Source: Actibacterium atlanticum
GTDB lineage: Bacteria > Pseudomonadota > Alphaproteobacteria > Rhodobacterales > Rhodobacteraceae
Length of the DNA stretch: 64,000 nucleotides
Assembly: GCF_000671395.1 (NCBI RefSeq)
Contig: NZ_AQQY01000001.1
Location: forward strand, 721,575 to 785,574
Direction: 5' to 3'
In this document: piece by piece, positions 46,067-54,769 of the stretch
Position numbering within the stretch: position 1 is the stretch's first letter
How the letters are laid out: each line of letters begins with the position of its first letter
The notes under the pieces: generated by a model
Told to the model about the DNA's origin: nothing
The model's database searches: none
What the model saw: the letters and a program-made list of their open reading frames with translations, nothing else
Position numbers and translations under genes: made by a program

Positions 46067-46891
46067 TTAAAGCCCCAGCGCTTTGCGCAGCATGTTCAGG
46101 GCAACAAGGACCAAAAACAGGGCGAACACCCGTTTAAGCGGCTTTGGGTTCATGGAATGGGCAAGCCGGGCCCCCATTGGCGCGGTGATCAACGTCATAC
46201 AGATCACCAGACCAAAGGCAGGCAGGTTTACTGCTCCAATGGTATAAGGCGGGCGCACGTCGGCCGGGATAGACACCATCAGGAACCCAATCGCCGAGGG
46301 CAGCGCGATGGCAACGCCAAACCCGGCTGCGGTTGCCACGGCCCGGTGAATGGGCTGGCCATAGAGGGTCATTGTCGGCACCGCAAAAGAGCCGCCGCCA
46401 ACCCCCATCAACACTGACAAAAAGCCTACCAATGACGACACGGGTGCGCGGGTCGACAGACCGGGCATTTTATCCGAGATGCGCCAATGCGGCTTGCCAA
46501 AGGCCAGATACAGCCCGATGCAAACGCCTAGCACGCCAAAGATGCCCTGCAACACGGTTGAGCGCAGGCTGGAAGCCACAAAAACGCCAATCACCGCCCC
46601 TACCACGATCCCGGGTGCCCAGTCCCGCAGCACCTGCCAATCGACCGCGCCTTTTTTGTTGTGGCTGTGCACGGACCGCAAAGAGGTCACGATGATCGTC
46701 GCCAGAGACGTCGCCAGACAAATCTGCATCAACTGCGGGCTGTCATATCCAAGCGCGGTGAAGGTGTACAAAAACGCGGGCACCAAGACGATGCCGCCGC
46801 CCACCCCCAGCAAACCGGCGATCAGCCCGGCAAAGGCTCCGATGGCAAGAAGCACAGCAGTCAGAGGGACCAGGGTCGCAAGATCAGGCAT
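46067..46891 (-). CDS. TSUP (TauE/SafE) family permease
   Basis: 274-residue inner-membrane protein with about eight hydrophobic segments. The two halves show the TSUP inverted repeat, with GAFAGLIAGLLGVGGGIVLVPAF (about 17-39) and VSSLVGFLSVLMGVGGGSFAVP (about 151-172). Family members export sulfite or other organosulfonates, or act as anion permeases. The substrate here is not known. It follows dusA on the same strand after 46 bases. Confidence 0.9.
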   Translation of the reverse strand: MPDLATLVPLTAVLLAIGAFAGLIAGLLGVGGGIVLVPAFLYTFTALGYDSPQLMQICLATSLATIIVTSLRSVHSHNKKGAVDWQVLRDWAPGIVVGAVIGVFVASSLRSTVLQGIFGVLGVCIGLYLAFGKPHWRISDKMPGLSTRAPVSSLVGFLSVLMGVGGGSFAVPTMTLYGQPIHRAVATAAGFGVAIALPSAIGFLMVSIPADVRPPYTIGAVNLPAFGLVICMTLITAPMGARLAHSMNPKPLKRVFALFLVLVALNMLRKALGL

Positions 46892-46936
46892 GGGTGGGCT
46901 CCGTTTTGGTCAGATAACCCCGCCAGCACCGTAAGC

Positions 46937-47926
46937 TCAATCCTTTTCGGGGATATGTGACAAAGCCTCGTCCAGAACCTCAAGCCCTGCCCCGGCGCGA
47001 TGCCCGTGTTCTGACAGCACCCGGCGCCAATGACGCGCGCCCGGTCGCCCCGTAAACATGCCAAGCATATGACGGGTGACCTGCGCCAGCTTGCCGCCCT
47101 GTTCGACATGTCGGGCGATATAGGGGCGCATTTCCTGCACCACATCATGGGCTGTTTTGACACCAGCTTCGCCAAAGATTTCATGATCCGCGCGCAAAAG
47201 GATGTCGCAGGGCGTATGGTAAGCCGCGCGCCCAATCATCACCCCGTCCAGCCCATCCTTCAGAAAGCCCTTGGCCTGTTCCAAACTTTCGATCCCGCCG
47301 TTAACCGAGATATGCAGATCCGGAAATTGCTGCTTCATCCGCAGGACAAGATCGTAATCCAGCGGCGGAATATCGCGGTTTTCCTTGGGGCTAAGCCCCT
47401 GAAGCCACGCTTTGCGCGCATGCACCGCCAAACGCGTGACACCCGCATCACGCATGCGGGCGATGAAATCAGGCAGCACGGTTTCGGGGTCTTGCTTGTC
47501 CACGCCGATGCGGCACTTCACGGTGACCTCAACATTACTGGCGCGGATCATCGCGGAAACACATTCGGCCACCAACGCGGGGCGTTCCATCAGCACCGCA
47601 CCAAAACAACCCGATTGCACACGGTCCGACGGGCATCCGACATTCAGGTTGATCTCGTCATAGCCATGCGCGGCACAGAGCGCCGTCGCCTCGGCCAGTT
47701 CAGCCGGGTCCGAGCCGCCCAGTTGAACAGCCACCGGATGTTCTTCGGCGTTGTAGTCCAGCAAATGTAGCGCCCCGCCGCGCACCAGCGCTGGGGCTGT
47801 CACCATCTCGGTGTACAGCAAGGTGCGCGCAGACATCAGCCTGTGCAGATACCGACAATGCCGGTCTGTCCAGTCCATCATCGGCGCCACGCTGAGCCGC
47901 GCGGCCTGGGATGCTGTGTTGCTCAC
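46937..47926 (-). CDS. dusA: tRNA dihydrouridine synthase DusA
   Basis: FMN enzyme that reduces uridine to dihydrouridine in the tRNA D-loop (U20/U20a for DusA). 329 residues: LSVAPMMDWTDRHCRYLHR (about 11-29) is the DusA-type N-terminus, NLNVGCPSDRVQSGCFGAVLM (about 93-113) carries the catalytic Cys, and KCRIGVDKQDP and VNGGIESLEQAKGFLKDGLDGVMIGRAAY line the flavin site. GTG at 47926 has GAGGG seven bases upstream; a TTG at 47929 is in frame but less likely. Confidence 0.93.
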   Translation of the reverse strand: MSNTASQAARLSVAPMMDWTDRHCRYLHRLMSARTLLYTEMVTAPALVRGGALHLLDYNAEEHPVAVQLGGSDPAELAEATALCAAHGYDEINLNVGCPSDRVQSGCFGAVLMERPALVAECVSAMIRASNVEVTVKCRIGVDKQDPETVLPDFIARMRDAGVTRLAVHARKAWLQGLSPKENRDIPPLDYDLVLRMKQQFPDLHISVNGGIESLEQAKGFLKDGLDGVMIGRAAYHTPCDILLRADHEIFGEAGVKTAHDVVQEMRPYIARHVEQGGKLAQVTRHMLGMFTGRPGARHWRRVLSEHGHRAGAGLEVLDEALSHIPEKD

Positions 47927-47967
47927 CAAAGGGCCCTCGATTCGATTGGGCCACGGTGTAACACAAA

Positions 47968-47987
47968 GCCCCTGCGCGCACAGGGGC
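47968..47987 (-). terminator. Hairpin after fmdB
   Basis: On the minus strand GCCCCTG-TGCGCG-CAGGGGC is followed by TTTG. It lies just after the fmdB stop and before the dusA start. It probably ends the urt-fmd transcript. Confidence 0.5.
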
Positions 47988-47992
47988 AGCTT

Positions 47993-48322
47993 TTAATGCG
48001 AGATCATCCAGGGCCGCTTTGTCGGGAAGCTCTTAGAGCCATCCGGGCGGTAAAGCGTCTTGGAGTTCTTCTTCTGACCGCCGCCGCAGCAACCGCATCC
48101 CGGCCCATGAGAAGATTTCTTCGGGCTGTCGGCACTGCGTTCATTCGTAGCGTGGGCATGACGGCGGGAACTGTCCATCATCGACAGTTTCGGCGCAGTC
48201 AACATGACACGTGGCGCGGTCTTTTCACAATCCGGGCACGCGCAGGGCTCCGAGAATTTCGACATCGGCGCCAGCGCTTCAAACGGGCCGCAATCATCGC
48301 AATAGTATTCGTAAACGGGCAT
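47993..48322 (-). CDS. fmdB: FmdB-family zinc ribbon regulatory protein
   Basis: 109 residues. The N-terminal zinc ribbon MPVYEYYCDDCG ... CACPDC (C-x2-C twice, residues about 8-32) defines the FmdB family. The C-terminus is basic and Cys-rich (PGCGCCGGGQKK). In Methylophilus methylotrophus, fmdB lies with formamidase and is thought to regulate it. Here it is also directly after fmdA, separated by a hairpin, which strengthens the pathway assignment. Confidence 0.88.
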   Translation of the reverse strand: MPVYEYYCDDCGPFEALAPMSKFSEPCACPDCEKTAPRVMLTAPKLSMMDSSRRHAHATNERSADSPKKSSHGPGCGCCGGGQKKNSKTLYRPDGSKSFPTKRPWMISH

Positions 48323-48345
48323 TGGGTTCGTCCTTTGGTCAGTGC

Positions 48346-48369
48346 GGGGCGGCGCCGCAACGCCGCCCC
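48346..48369. promoter_or_regulatory. 9-bp perfect hairpin between fmdA and fmdB
   Basis: GGGGCGGCG (48346-48354) and CGCCGCCCC (48361-48369) flank a six-base loop. No T-run follows, so partial termination, mRNA 3'-end protection or processing between the two genes is more likely than full termination. Confidence 0.5.
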
Positions 48370-48376
48370 GAAAGTC

Positions 48377-49609
48377 TTACAGATCAGGCGCCAGCGGAAT
48401 GTCGACCGAGCCATCAAGGAACTTGGTCGGCCCATCGGGGCTGGGCATCATGCCGTCGAACTCAAAGATGTCGGTGGGCAGCCACAGTGTGGCACAGGCG
48501 TTCGGAATATCCACCACGCCCGAGATATGCCCCTGCACCGGCGCGGTACCGAGGATCGCGTAGGCCTGCGCGCCCGAATAGCCGAACTTCTTCAGATACT
48601 CGATGGCGTTCAGACAGGCCTGACGATAGGCGATATGCACGTCCAGATAGTGCTGCTCGCCCTGCTCATCGACACTGATCCCCTCGAAAATCAGGAAGTC
48701 ATCGTATTTCGGCGTAATGGGCGAAGGTTTGAAGATCGGGTTCTTCACGCCGTACTTGTCCATGCCCTCTTTGATCAGGCTCACCTTCAGGTGCAGCCAG
48801 CCGGCCATTTCAATCGCGCCGCAGAAGGTGATCTCACCATCGCCCTGGCTAAAGTGCAGATCGCCCATCGAAAGGCCCGCGCCATCAACATAAACCGGGA
48901 AGTAGATCTTGGAGCCACGGCTCAGGTCTTTGATGTCACAGTTACCGCCGTGCTCACGCGGGGGCACGGTGCGCGCGCCCTCGGCGGCGGCGGCGTCGCG
49001 TTCTTCGCCCTTCATCGCGCCCATATGTGCGCTTTGCGTGTTGGGCAGCGCCGCCAGCGGCGGGGTGCGATCAGGATCAGTGTCGAACAAGGCCTTTTCG
49101 CGACTGTTCCACATGTCCAGCATCTTGCGATCCGGCAAACAGCCGATCAGACCGGGGTGGATCAGGCCAGCGTATTTCACGCCCGGCACGTGGCGCGACT
49201 TGGTGAACATACCCTCGAAATCCCAGATGGACTTCTGCGCTTCGGGGAAATGTTCGGTCAGGAAGCCGCCGCCGTTTTGCTTAGAGAAAAAGCCGTTAAA
49301 ACCCCACTGGCTTTCTTCTTTGGCGCCAATATCCAGGATCTCGACCACCAGCAAATCGCCCGGCTCTGCGCCCTTCACGCCGATGGGCCCCGACAGATAG
49401 TGCACCTGCTCCAGCTCGACGTCACGCACGTCGGATGCGTCATCGTCATTCTTGATCTGACCGCCGGTCCAGTCATAGGTTTCGATCTTGAAATCGTCGC
49501 CCGGCTCTACCCAGACATTGATCGGAATATCCGGGTGCCATCGGTTGTGCACGTTTTCATTGGTGTGCGGGCTTTCGCTCAGGTCGACCGAAATAAGCGT
49601 ATCTGCCAT
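48377..49609 (-). CDS. fmdA: Formamidase (acetamidase/formamidase family)
   Basis: Hydrolyses formamide (and more slowly other short amides) to formate and ammonia. 410 residues, the usual FmdA length. Recognisable stretches are NRWHPDIPINVWVEPGDDFKIETYDWTGG, HYLSGPIGVKGAEPGDLLVVEIL, PPREHGGNCDIKDLSRGSKIYFPV and GDLHFSQGDGEITFCGAIEM. The ATG follows AAAGGAC. It is the sixth gene after urtA-E on one transcript, so amide uptake and hydrolysis are linked. Confidence 0.94.
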   Translation of the reverse strand: MADTLISVDLSESPHTNENVHNRWHPDIPINVWVEPGDDFKIETYDWTGGQIKNDDDASDVRDVELEQVHYLSGPIGVKGAEPGDLLVVEILDIGAKEESQWGFNGFFSKQNGGGFLTEHFPEAQKSIWDFEGMFTKSRHVPGVKYAGLIHPGLIGCLPDRKMLDMWNSREKALFDTDPDRTPPLAALPNTQSAHMGAMKGEERDAAAAEGARTVPPREHGGNCDIKDLSRGSKIYFPVYVDGAGLSMGDLHFSQGDGEITFCGAIEMAGWLHLKVSLIKEGMDKYGVKNPIFKPSPITPKYDDFLIFEGISVDEQGEQHYLDVHIAYRQACLNAIEYLKKFGYSGAQAYAILGTAPVQGHISGVVDIPNACATLWLPTDIFEFDGMMPSPDGPTKFLDGSVDIPLAPDL

Positions 49610-49633
49610 AGGACTGTCCTTTCTTGTAGTTGC

Positions 49634-50323
49634 TCAGACGGATAGAAATTTTGAGACTTTCGCCTCGTCGATCCCGTCGCGCGGGCTGTCGTGTACGAAT
49701 TCGCCGTTTTCGATCACCATCACGCGGTCGGCCACATCCAGCGCGAAGCTGAGAACCTGTTCTGACACGATGATGCTTAACCCCTTTTGATCGCGGATTT
49801 TGCGCAGGGTGCGGGCCATTTCGCGGATGATCGACGGCTGGATGCCCTCGGTCGGTTCATCCAGCAGCAGCACCTTGGGGTTTGACGCGAGTGCACGGGC
49901 AATCGCCAGCTGTTGCTGCTGCCCACCTGACAGGTTGCCGCCCCGGCGCGATTTCATTTCCAACAGCACCGGAAACAGCTCGTATATGTCGTCGGGTACC
50001 TTTTTGCTGCCGGTCACGGTCAGCCCTGTTTCCACGTTTTCCTGCACCGTCATGGCGGAAAAAATCATCCGCCCCTGCGGCACATAGGCGATGCCCTTGG
50101 CGACCCGTTGATGCGATTTCAGACCGGTCACGGCATCCTCGCCCACCGCCACGCCGCCCGATTTTTCCGGCACGATCCCCATCAGGGTTTTCATCAGCGT
50201 GGTTTTCCCCATGCCGTTGCGTCCCATGATGGCAACAATTTCGCCGGGTTTGACCTTCAGGTCCAACCCATGCAGCACCTCGGACTCGCCATAGGCCGCG
50301 CGCAGATCAGTTACATCCAGCAT
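49634..50323 (-). CDS. urtE: Urea/short-chain amide ABC transporter ATP-binding protein UrtE
   Basis: 229-residue LivF-like ATPase. Walker A is GRNGMGKTTLMK (about 34-45), ABC signature LSGGQQQQLAIARAL (about 133-147), Walker B VLLLDEPTEGIQPS (about 153-166) and the H-loop region IIVSEQ. The TEGIQPS after Walker B is typical of UrtE. RBS AAGGAG precedes the ATG. It pairs with UrtD to drive the UrtBC permease. Confidence 0.93.
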   Translation of the reverse strand: MLDVTDLRAAYGESEVLHGLDLKVKPGEIVAIMGRNGMGKTTLMKTLMGIVPEKSGGVAVGEDAVTGLKSHQRVAKGIAYVPQGRMIFSAMTVQENVETGLTVTGSKKVPDDIYELFPVLLEMKSRRGGNLSGGQQQQLAIARALASNPKVLLLDEPTEGIQPSIIREMARTLRKIRDQKGLSIIVSEQVLSFALDVADRVMVIENGEFVHDSPRDGIDEAKVSKFLSV

Positions 50324-50334
50324 GTGATTTCTCC

Positions 50335-51084
50335 TTAATGGCCCAGGTAAACTTCGACGACTTTGGGATCATTCTGCACGCGCTCCATCGAGCCCTCCGA
50401 CAGGGTCTTGCCCTGATGCAGAACGGTGACTCGGGTGGCGATGTCTTCGACAAAGCCCATGTCATGTTCGATCACGATCACGCTGCGGTCCTGAATGATG
50501 CGGTTCAGCAACTCGGCGGTTTTCTTGCGTTCCGCCACCGACATGCCGGCCACAGGTTCATCCAGCATCAACAGTTCCGGGTCTTGGATCAGCAGCATGC
50601 CGATCTCCAGCCACTGCTTTTGGCCGTGGCTCAGATAGGCCGCTTTTTCATCAAGCTGATCGTCCAGAAAGATCGTCTCGGCGATCTCTTTGATCCGCGC
50701 CTTGACCGGGTCATCCCGGCGAAAGGTCAGCGCGCCAAAGACGCCGTGGCCTTTGGGATAGCTCAGCTCGAGGTTCTCAAAGACTGTTAGATCTTCGTAA
50801 ACCGAAGGAGTCTGAAACTTGCGACCGACACCCGCATGCACGATCTGGTCTTCGCGCATGCTCAGCAGTTCCTGCCCCTTGAAGTTGACCGAGCCCGAGG
50901 TCGCCTTTGTGCGCCCGCAGATCAGGTCAAGCACCGTGGTCTTGCCCGCCCCGTTGGGGCCGATGATCACGCGGCATTCATTGGGTTCGACATAAAAGCT
51001 CAGGTCATTCACCGCTTTGAACCCGTCAAAGGACACGGTCAGCCCCTCGACCATCAGCACGAAATTTGGGTTGTGTACTGTCAT
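50335..51084 (-). CDS. urtD: Urea/short-chain amide ABC transporter ATP-binding protein UrtD
   Basis: 249-residue LivG-like ATPase with Walker A GPNGAGKTTVLD (about 40-51), a variant signature LSHGQKQWLEIGMLL (about 151-165), Walker B LLMLDEPVAGMS (about 171-182) and EHDMGFV. LSHGQKQWLEI is characteristic of UrtD and differs from the LSGGQ of UrtE. It lies 11 bases before urtE. Confidence 0.93.
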   Translation of the reverse strand: MTVHNPNFVLMVEGLTVSFDGFKAVNDLSFYVEPNECRVIIGPNGAGKTTVLDLICGRTKATSGSVNFKGQELLSMREDQIVHAGVGRKFQTPSVYEDLTVFENLELSYPKGHGVFGALTFRRDDPVKARIKEIAETIFLDDQLDEKAAYLSHGQKQWLEIGMLLIQDPELLMLDEPVAGMSVAERKKTAELLNRIIQDRSVIVIEHDMGFVEDIATRVTVLHQGKTLSEGSMERVQNDPKVVEVYLGH

Positions 51085-51096
51085 CTGTCGCGTTCC

Positions 51097-52227
51097 TTAT
51101 TCGGCTGGGGTTTTGGCCGCGCCGGGCATGTCATCGCCTGCGGATTTGTTGAAAAGCTTGGCGATGCGCGGGGCGACGTGTTCGGCATAGACACCGGCCA
51201 GACCGTTGGGGAAGGCCATCACAACAGCGATGAACAATCCGCCCAGACCCAGCAGCCACAGCTCGGGGAAGCTTTCCGAGAATGTGGTTTTGGCCCAGTT
51301 CACCACCAGCGCGCCGTAGACCGCGCCAAGGATCGACAGGCGCCCGCCGACGGCACAGAAGATCACCATCTCGATTGACGGTACGATGCCCACCAGCGTC
51401 GGCGACATAAAGCCAACCTGAAGGGTGAACATCGCGCCGCCGATGCCCGCGAACGCGGCGCCAAGGCAGAAGACGAAGATCTTGAAGTTGGCGACGTTAT
51501 AGCCCGAGAACCGCACGCGGTCCTCTTGGTCGCGCATCGCGATCAACAGGCGGCCCAGCTTGGATTTGCGCACGTATTGCGCCGCGAACAGCACCGCAAA
51601 CAGCAGGACCCCGTTGACGTAGTACAGGATTTCTTTGGCCTCATCCGTGCGGATGTCCCAGCCCAGCAAGGTGCGCAGATCGGTGATGCCGTTGACCCCG
51701 CCGGTATACCCCTGCTGACCGATGATCAGGATCGTCAGGATCGCGGCAAAGGCTTGGGTAATGATGGCAAAGTACACGCCACCCACCCGCCGGGTGAACA
51801 TTGCCACCCCGATGATGAAGGCAAAAATTACCGGCACCGCAACCACCGCCAACAATGCAAAAGCCAGGCTGTTGAAAGGCTGCCACCAGGCGGGCAGCGC
51901 CGTCAGCTGGTTCCAGTCCATGAAATCGGGGATGCCGGGCGTGGATTGGATGGCCGTGTTTTCAGGGGTCGAGGCCTCAAGCTTGAGGAACATCGCCATG
52001 CAATATCCCCCCAGCCCGAAAAACACGCCCTGACCAAGGCTCAGGATGCCCCCCGCGCCCCAGCACAGCACCAGACCGACAGCGACAAAGGCATAGGTCA
52101 GGTATTTGCCGAAAAGGTTTAGACGGAAGGTGTCCAACGCCACCGGAAGTACGATGAAGATGACCGCGGCGAGCACGGCGAAGCCGATAATCTCAGAGCG
52201 GGAAAGAAAGCGGTTTGAGGTTTCCAT
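51097..52227 (-). CDS. urtC: Urea/short-chain amide ABC transporter permease UrtC
   Basis: 376-residue LivM-like permease with about ten membrane segments. GLVLCWGAGGILSLGQGVFFGLGGYCMAMFLKLEA (about 51-85) and the coupling loop with AMRDQEDRVRFSGYNVANFKIFVF (about 236-260) are hallmark regions. RBS GGAGAG precedes the ATG at 52227. It works as a pair with UrtB. Confidence 0.93.
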   Translation of the reverse strand: METSNRFLSRSEIIGFAVLAAVIFIVLPVALDTFRLNLFGKYLTYAFVAVGLVLCWGAGGILSLGQGVFFGLGGYCMAMFLKLEASTPENTAIQSTPGIPDFMDWNQLTALPAWWQPFNSLAFALLAVVAVPVIFAFIIGVAMFTRRVGGVYFAIITQAFAAILTILIIGQQGYTGGVNGITDLRTLLGWDIRTDEAKEILYYVNGVLLFAVLFAAQYVRKSKLGRLLIAMRDQEDRVRFSGYNVANFKIFVFCLGAAFAGIGGAMFTLQVGFMSPTLVGIVPSIEMVIFCAVGGRLSILGAVYGALVVNWAKTTFSESFPELWLLGLGGLFIAVVMAFPNGLAGVYAEHVAPRIAKLFNKSAGDDMPGAAKTPAE

Positions 52228-52239
52228 TATGCTCTCCGA

Positions 52240-53166
52240 TTACTTGCGCAGTTTGAGGGCAAAGAGGCCCTGCGGACGGATCATCAGGATGCCGACAATC
52301 GTCAGAAGCGTCAGAACCTTGGCCATCGAGCCAGACAGGAAGAACTCCATGATCGACTGGGCCTGACTGATCGAAAACGCACTGGCGATGGTGCCAAGCA
52401 GGCTGGCCGCGCCGCCAAAGACCACCACAAGGAAGGTGTCGACGATGTACAGCTGCCCTGCCGTCGGACCGGTGGAGCCGATCATCGTAAAGGCCGAGCC
52501 AGCAACCCCCGCAACACCGCAGCCGATGCCAAAGGTCAGACGGTCGGTCCATTCGGTGTTGATGCCCACAGCCCCCGCCATCACGCGGTTTTGGTTGATC
52601 GCACGGACCTGACGGCCCCATGTGGATTTGAACATCAGCACGTAGACAGCGATCGAGATGCTGACGGCCAGAACCATCACGAAAATGCCGTTGATGGGCA
52701 CCTCAATCAGGTCGGTCACCGGCATTGACCCCATCATCCAGTCAGGGATGGTGACGCCCACTTCGCGCGCGCCAAAGACGCTGCGGTAAATCTGTTGCAG
52801 GATCAGGCTCAGGCCCCAAGTGGCCAAAAGCGTATCAAGCGGTCGTTTATAGAGGTGCCGGATCATCGCCCATTCGACAAGCAGCCCAAGCGCCCCGGAT
52901 GCGATAAAGGCCAATATCATCGCCACGAAGAAATAGGCGCTGAACAGCCCCGGCATATAGGCCGAAAACAGGTTCGACATCAGATAGGTGACATATGCGC
53001 CCAGGATCATGAACTCGCCATGGGCCATGTTGATCACGCCCATCTGGCCGAAAATAATCGCCAGCCCAAGCGCCATAAGGACAAAGACAGAGAAGAGAAT
53101 AAGCCCGGCGAACCCCTGCATTGCAAAGATCGCACCAAGCTCGCTCATCGAATAGTCAGAAAACAT
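52240..53166 (-). CDS. urtB: Urea/short-chain amide ABC transporter permease UrtB
   Basis: 308-residue LivH-like permease with about eight membrane segments; GLAIIFGQMGVINMAHGEFMILGAYVTYL (about 33-61) is the family signature, and the coupling region contains RQVRAINQNRVMAGAVGINTEWTDR. The strong site GGAGGT directly touches an ATG at 53172, while the ATG at 53166 stands six bases after it; the latter is therefore the better start. A hairpin lies between urtA and this gene. Confidence 0.92.
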   Translation of the reverse strand: MFSDYSMSELGAIFAMQGFAGLILFSVFVLMALGLAIIFGQMGVINMAHGEFMILGAYVTYLMSNLFSAYMPGLFSAYFFVAMILAFIASGALGLLVEWAMIRHLYKRPLDTLLATWGLSLILQQIYRSVFGAREVGVTIPDWMMGSMPVTDLIEVPINGIFVMVLAVSISIAVYVLMFKSTWGRQVRAINQNRVMAGAVGINTEWTDRLTFGIGCGVAGVAGSAFTMIGSTGPTAGQLYIVDTFLVVVFGGAASLLGTIASAFSISQAQSIMEFFLSGSMAKVLTLLTIVGILMIRPQGLFALKLRK

Positions 53167-53216
53167 CGGCATACCTCCGGGCGGCCGGTTGCATTAGATC
53201 ATCGGATGAATGGGAA

Positions 53217-53244
53217 GGGGCAGTCCGGGTAACTGGACCGCCCC
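53217..53244 (-). promoter_or_regulatory. Hairpin between urtA and urtB
   Basis: On the minus strand GGGGCGGTCC and GGACTGCCCC pair over ten positions with one G-U, around an eight-base loop. Hairpins after the binding-protein gene often raise its mRNA relative to the permease genes by partial termination or 3'-end protection. Confidence 0.55.
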
Positions 53245-53257
53245 CAGGGACGAACCC

Positions 53258-54532
53258 TTATTGATACCCTTCAGGGAAGGGATCGGGTTCAACCAGGTCA
53301 GCGGTCTCAAAGACCACGTCATACTGCCCATCGGCCTTGGCCAGACCCACACGGGTTTTGGACCACAGGTGATGGTTTTCGTGCACTTTCACATAGCCTT
53401 CGGGGGCCGAGGTCAGCTCGATACCCGGTGTGGCGGCGCGCACTTTGTCTACGTCGAACGAACCGGCAGCCTCGACAGCGGCTTTCCACAGCCACGGACC
53501 CAGATAAGCGGCCTGTGTCACATCGCCGATCACCATGTCGTCGCCCCACATCTCTTTGAAGGCTTTGACGAATTCGATGTTGTTGTCGTTGGTCAGCGAC
53601 TGGAAGTACTTCATGCAGGCATAAGCACCCTCGATGTTCTCGCCGCCGATGCCGCGGATTTCGTCCTCGGTCACGGAAATGGTCAGAACAATCGGATCTT
53701 CCTTGGTCATGTCGATACCAGCGGCTTTCAGCTGCTTGTAGAACGCCACGTTCGAGCCACCCACGACGATCGCATAGATCACATCGGGTTTCTTCAGGCG
53801 GATCTTGTTGATGACCGAGTTGAACTGGGTGTGACCCAGCGGATAATATTCCTCGCCCACGACTTTGGCACCATCCAGGAAGTTCTCGATGTGCTTACGT
53901 GCGATCTTGTTCGAGGTACGCGGCCAGATGTAATCCGAACCCAGCAGATAGAAGCTCTTGGCGCCTTTTTCCTTGGCGACCCAATCCAGACCGGCGATGA
54001 TCTGCTGCGTGGCCTCTTGGCCGGTGTAGATCACGTTCGGGCTCTCTTCGAGGCCTTCATAGAAGGTCGGGTAGTAGAGGAAGCCGTTATACTGTTCGAA
54101 CACGGGCAGAACCGCTTTGCGCGACGCCGAGGTCCAGCAGCCCATGACCGAAGCAACCTTATCGTTCACCAGCAGCTTCTTGGCTTTTTCCGCGAAAGTC
54201 GGCCAATCGGATGCGCCGTCTTCCTGAATGTATTCGATCTTACGACCCAGAATACCGCCCTGAGCGTTGATCTGTTCAATCGCCAGTTTTTCCGCCTGCA
54301 CCGACCCGGTTTCCGAGATCGCCATGGTACCAGTGATCGAGTGCAGAATGCCGATGGTCACGGTGTCGTCGGTAACGGCCAGACCGGTGGTGTTTACCTC
54401 GGCGGTCGGGTAATCGGCAGCGCGCAGCGCCTTGGGCGTAAACAGCGACGCGGTCAGCGCAGCTGCACCCCCGGCCAGCACGGCCCGGCGGCTGACGCCA
54501 TTGTTCAGGTTGGTGGGTTTCTTGTTGGACAT
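53258..54532 (-). CDS. urtA: Urea/short-chain amide ABC transporter substrate-binding protein UrtA
   Basis: 424 residues. A twin-arginine-type signal (SRRAVLAGGAAALTAS, about 14-29; cleavage near LRA-ADY) directs export, and the mature chain is a Leu/Ile/Val-binding-protein fold with VTIGILHSITGTMAISETG and AIEQINAQGGILGRKIEYIQEDGASDW. The latter is typical of UrtA/FmdD-type proteins. The ATG at 54532 behind GGAGGCGAT is chosen. The pocket cannot be resolved as urea versus amide; fmdA downstream makes short amides likely. Confidence 0.92.
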   Translation of the reverse strand: MSNKKPTNLNNGVSRRAVLAGGAAALTASLFTPKALRAADYPTAEVNTTGLAVTDDTVTIGILHSITGTMAISETGSVQAEKLAIEQINAQGGILGRKIEYIQEDGASDWPTFAEKAKKLLVNDKVASVMGCWTSASRKAVLPVFEQYNGFLYYPTFYEGLEESPNVIYTGQEATQQIIAGLDWVAKEKGAKSFYLLGSDYIWPRTSNKIARKHIENFLDGAKVVGEEYYPLGHTQFNSVINKIRLKKPDVIYAIVVGGSNVAFYKQLKAAGIDMTKEDPIVLTISVTEDEIRGIGGENIEGAYACMKYFQSLTNDNNIEFVKAFKEMWGDDMVIGDVTQAAYLGPWLWKAAVEAAGSFDVDKVRAATPGIELTSAPEGYVKVHENHHLWSKTRVGLAKADGQYDVVFETADLVEPDPFPEGYQ

Positions 54533-54769
54533 ATCGCCTCCTAGAACTTCATCAAAGTTGACCCCGGGCGACATGCTTTCCGCCCTCACCTCATCAGGTT
54601 TGCGGAAAATGCTGCGACGCAGTATACGTTAAATGACGTATGTGAGTGCGCGTTTTTCCACCCCATAGTGATTTCGGGAATAGGGTGAGTGACTCTTGAG
54701 GGAGGGCGCAGACACAAACGCGCGTGTCTGAGCAAGAGGCTGACTCATCAACACGAACGGGGGTTCCCG
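54533..54769. promoter_or_regulatory. Divergent urtA / sensor-kinase promoter region
   Basis: 237 bases between the urt-fmd operon and the two-component genes, so both are likely controlled from here. It holds the ATACGT-N6-ACGTAT dyad. The stretch 54689-54769 is an in-frame 5' extension of the kinase frame but has no family-like sequence. Confidence 0.5.
54624..54641. promoter_or_regulatory. Inverted repeat ATACGT-N6-ACGTAT
   Basis: Two perfect 6-bp arms with a six-base spacer lie 92 bases upstream of the urtA start and 129 before the kinase start. A TACGT-type symmetric site is plausible for the LuxR-type regulator encoded at 58095, which is inference. Confidence 0.45.

Noticed and set aside
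47843..49645. 600-codon plus-strand open frame
   Set aside because: It is antisense to fmdA, fmdB and part of dusA, all of which have clear family motifs. Long antisense frames are common in GC-rich DNA.
53210..54544. 444-codon plus-strand open frame
   Set aside because: Antisense to urtA, with no family resemblance.
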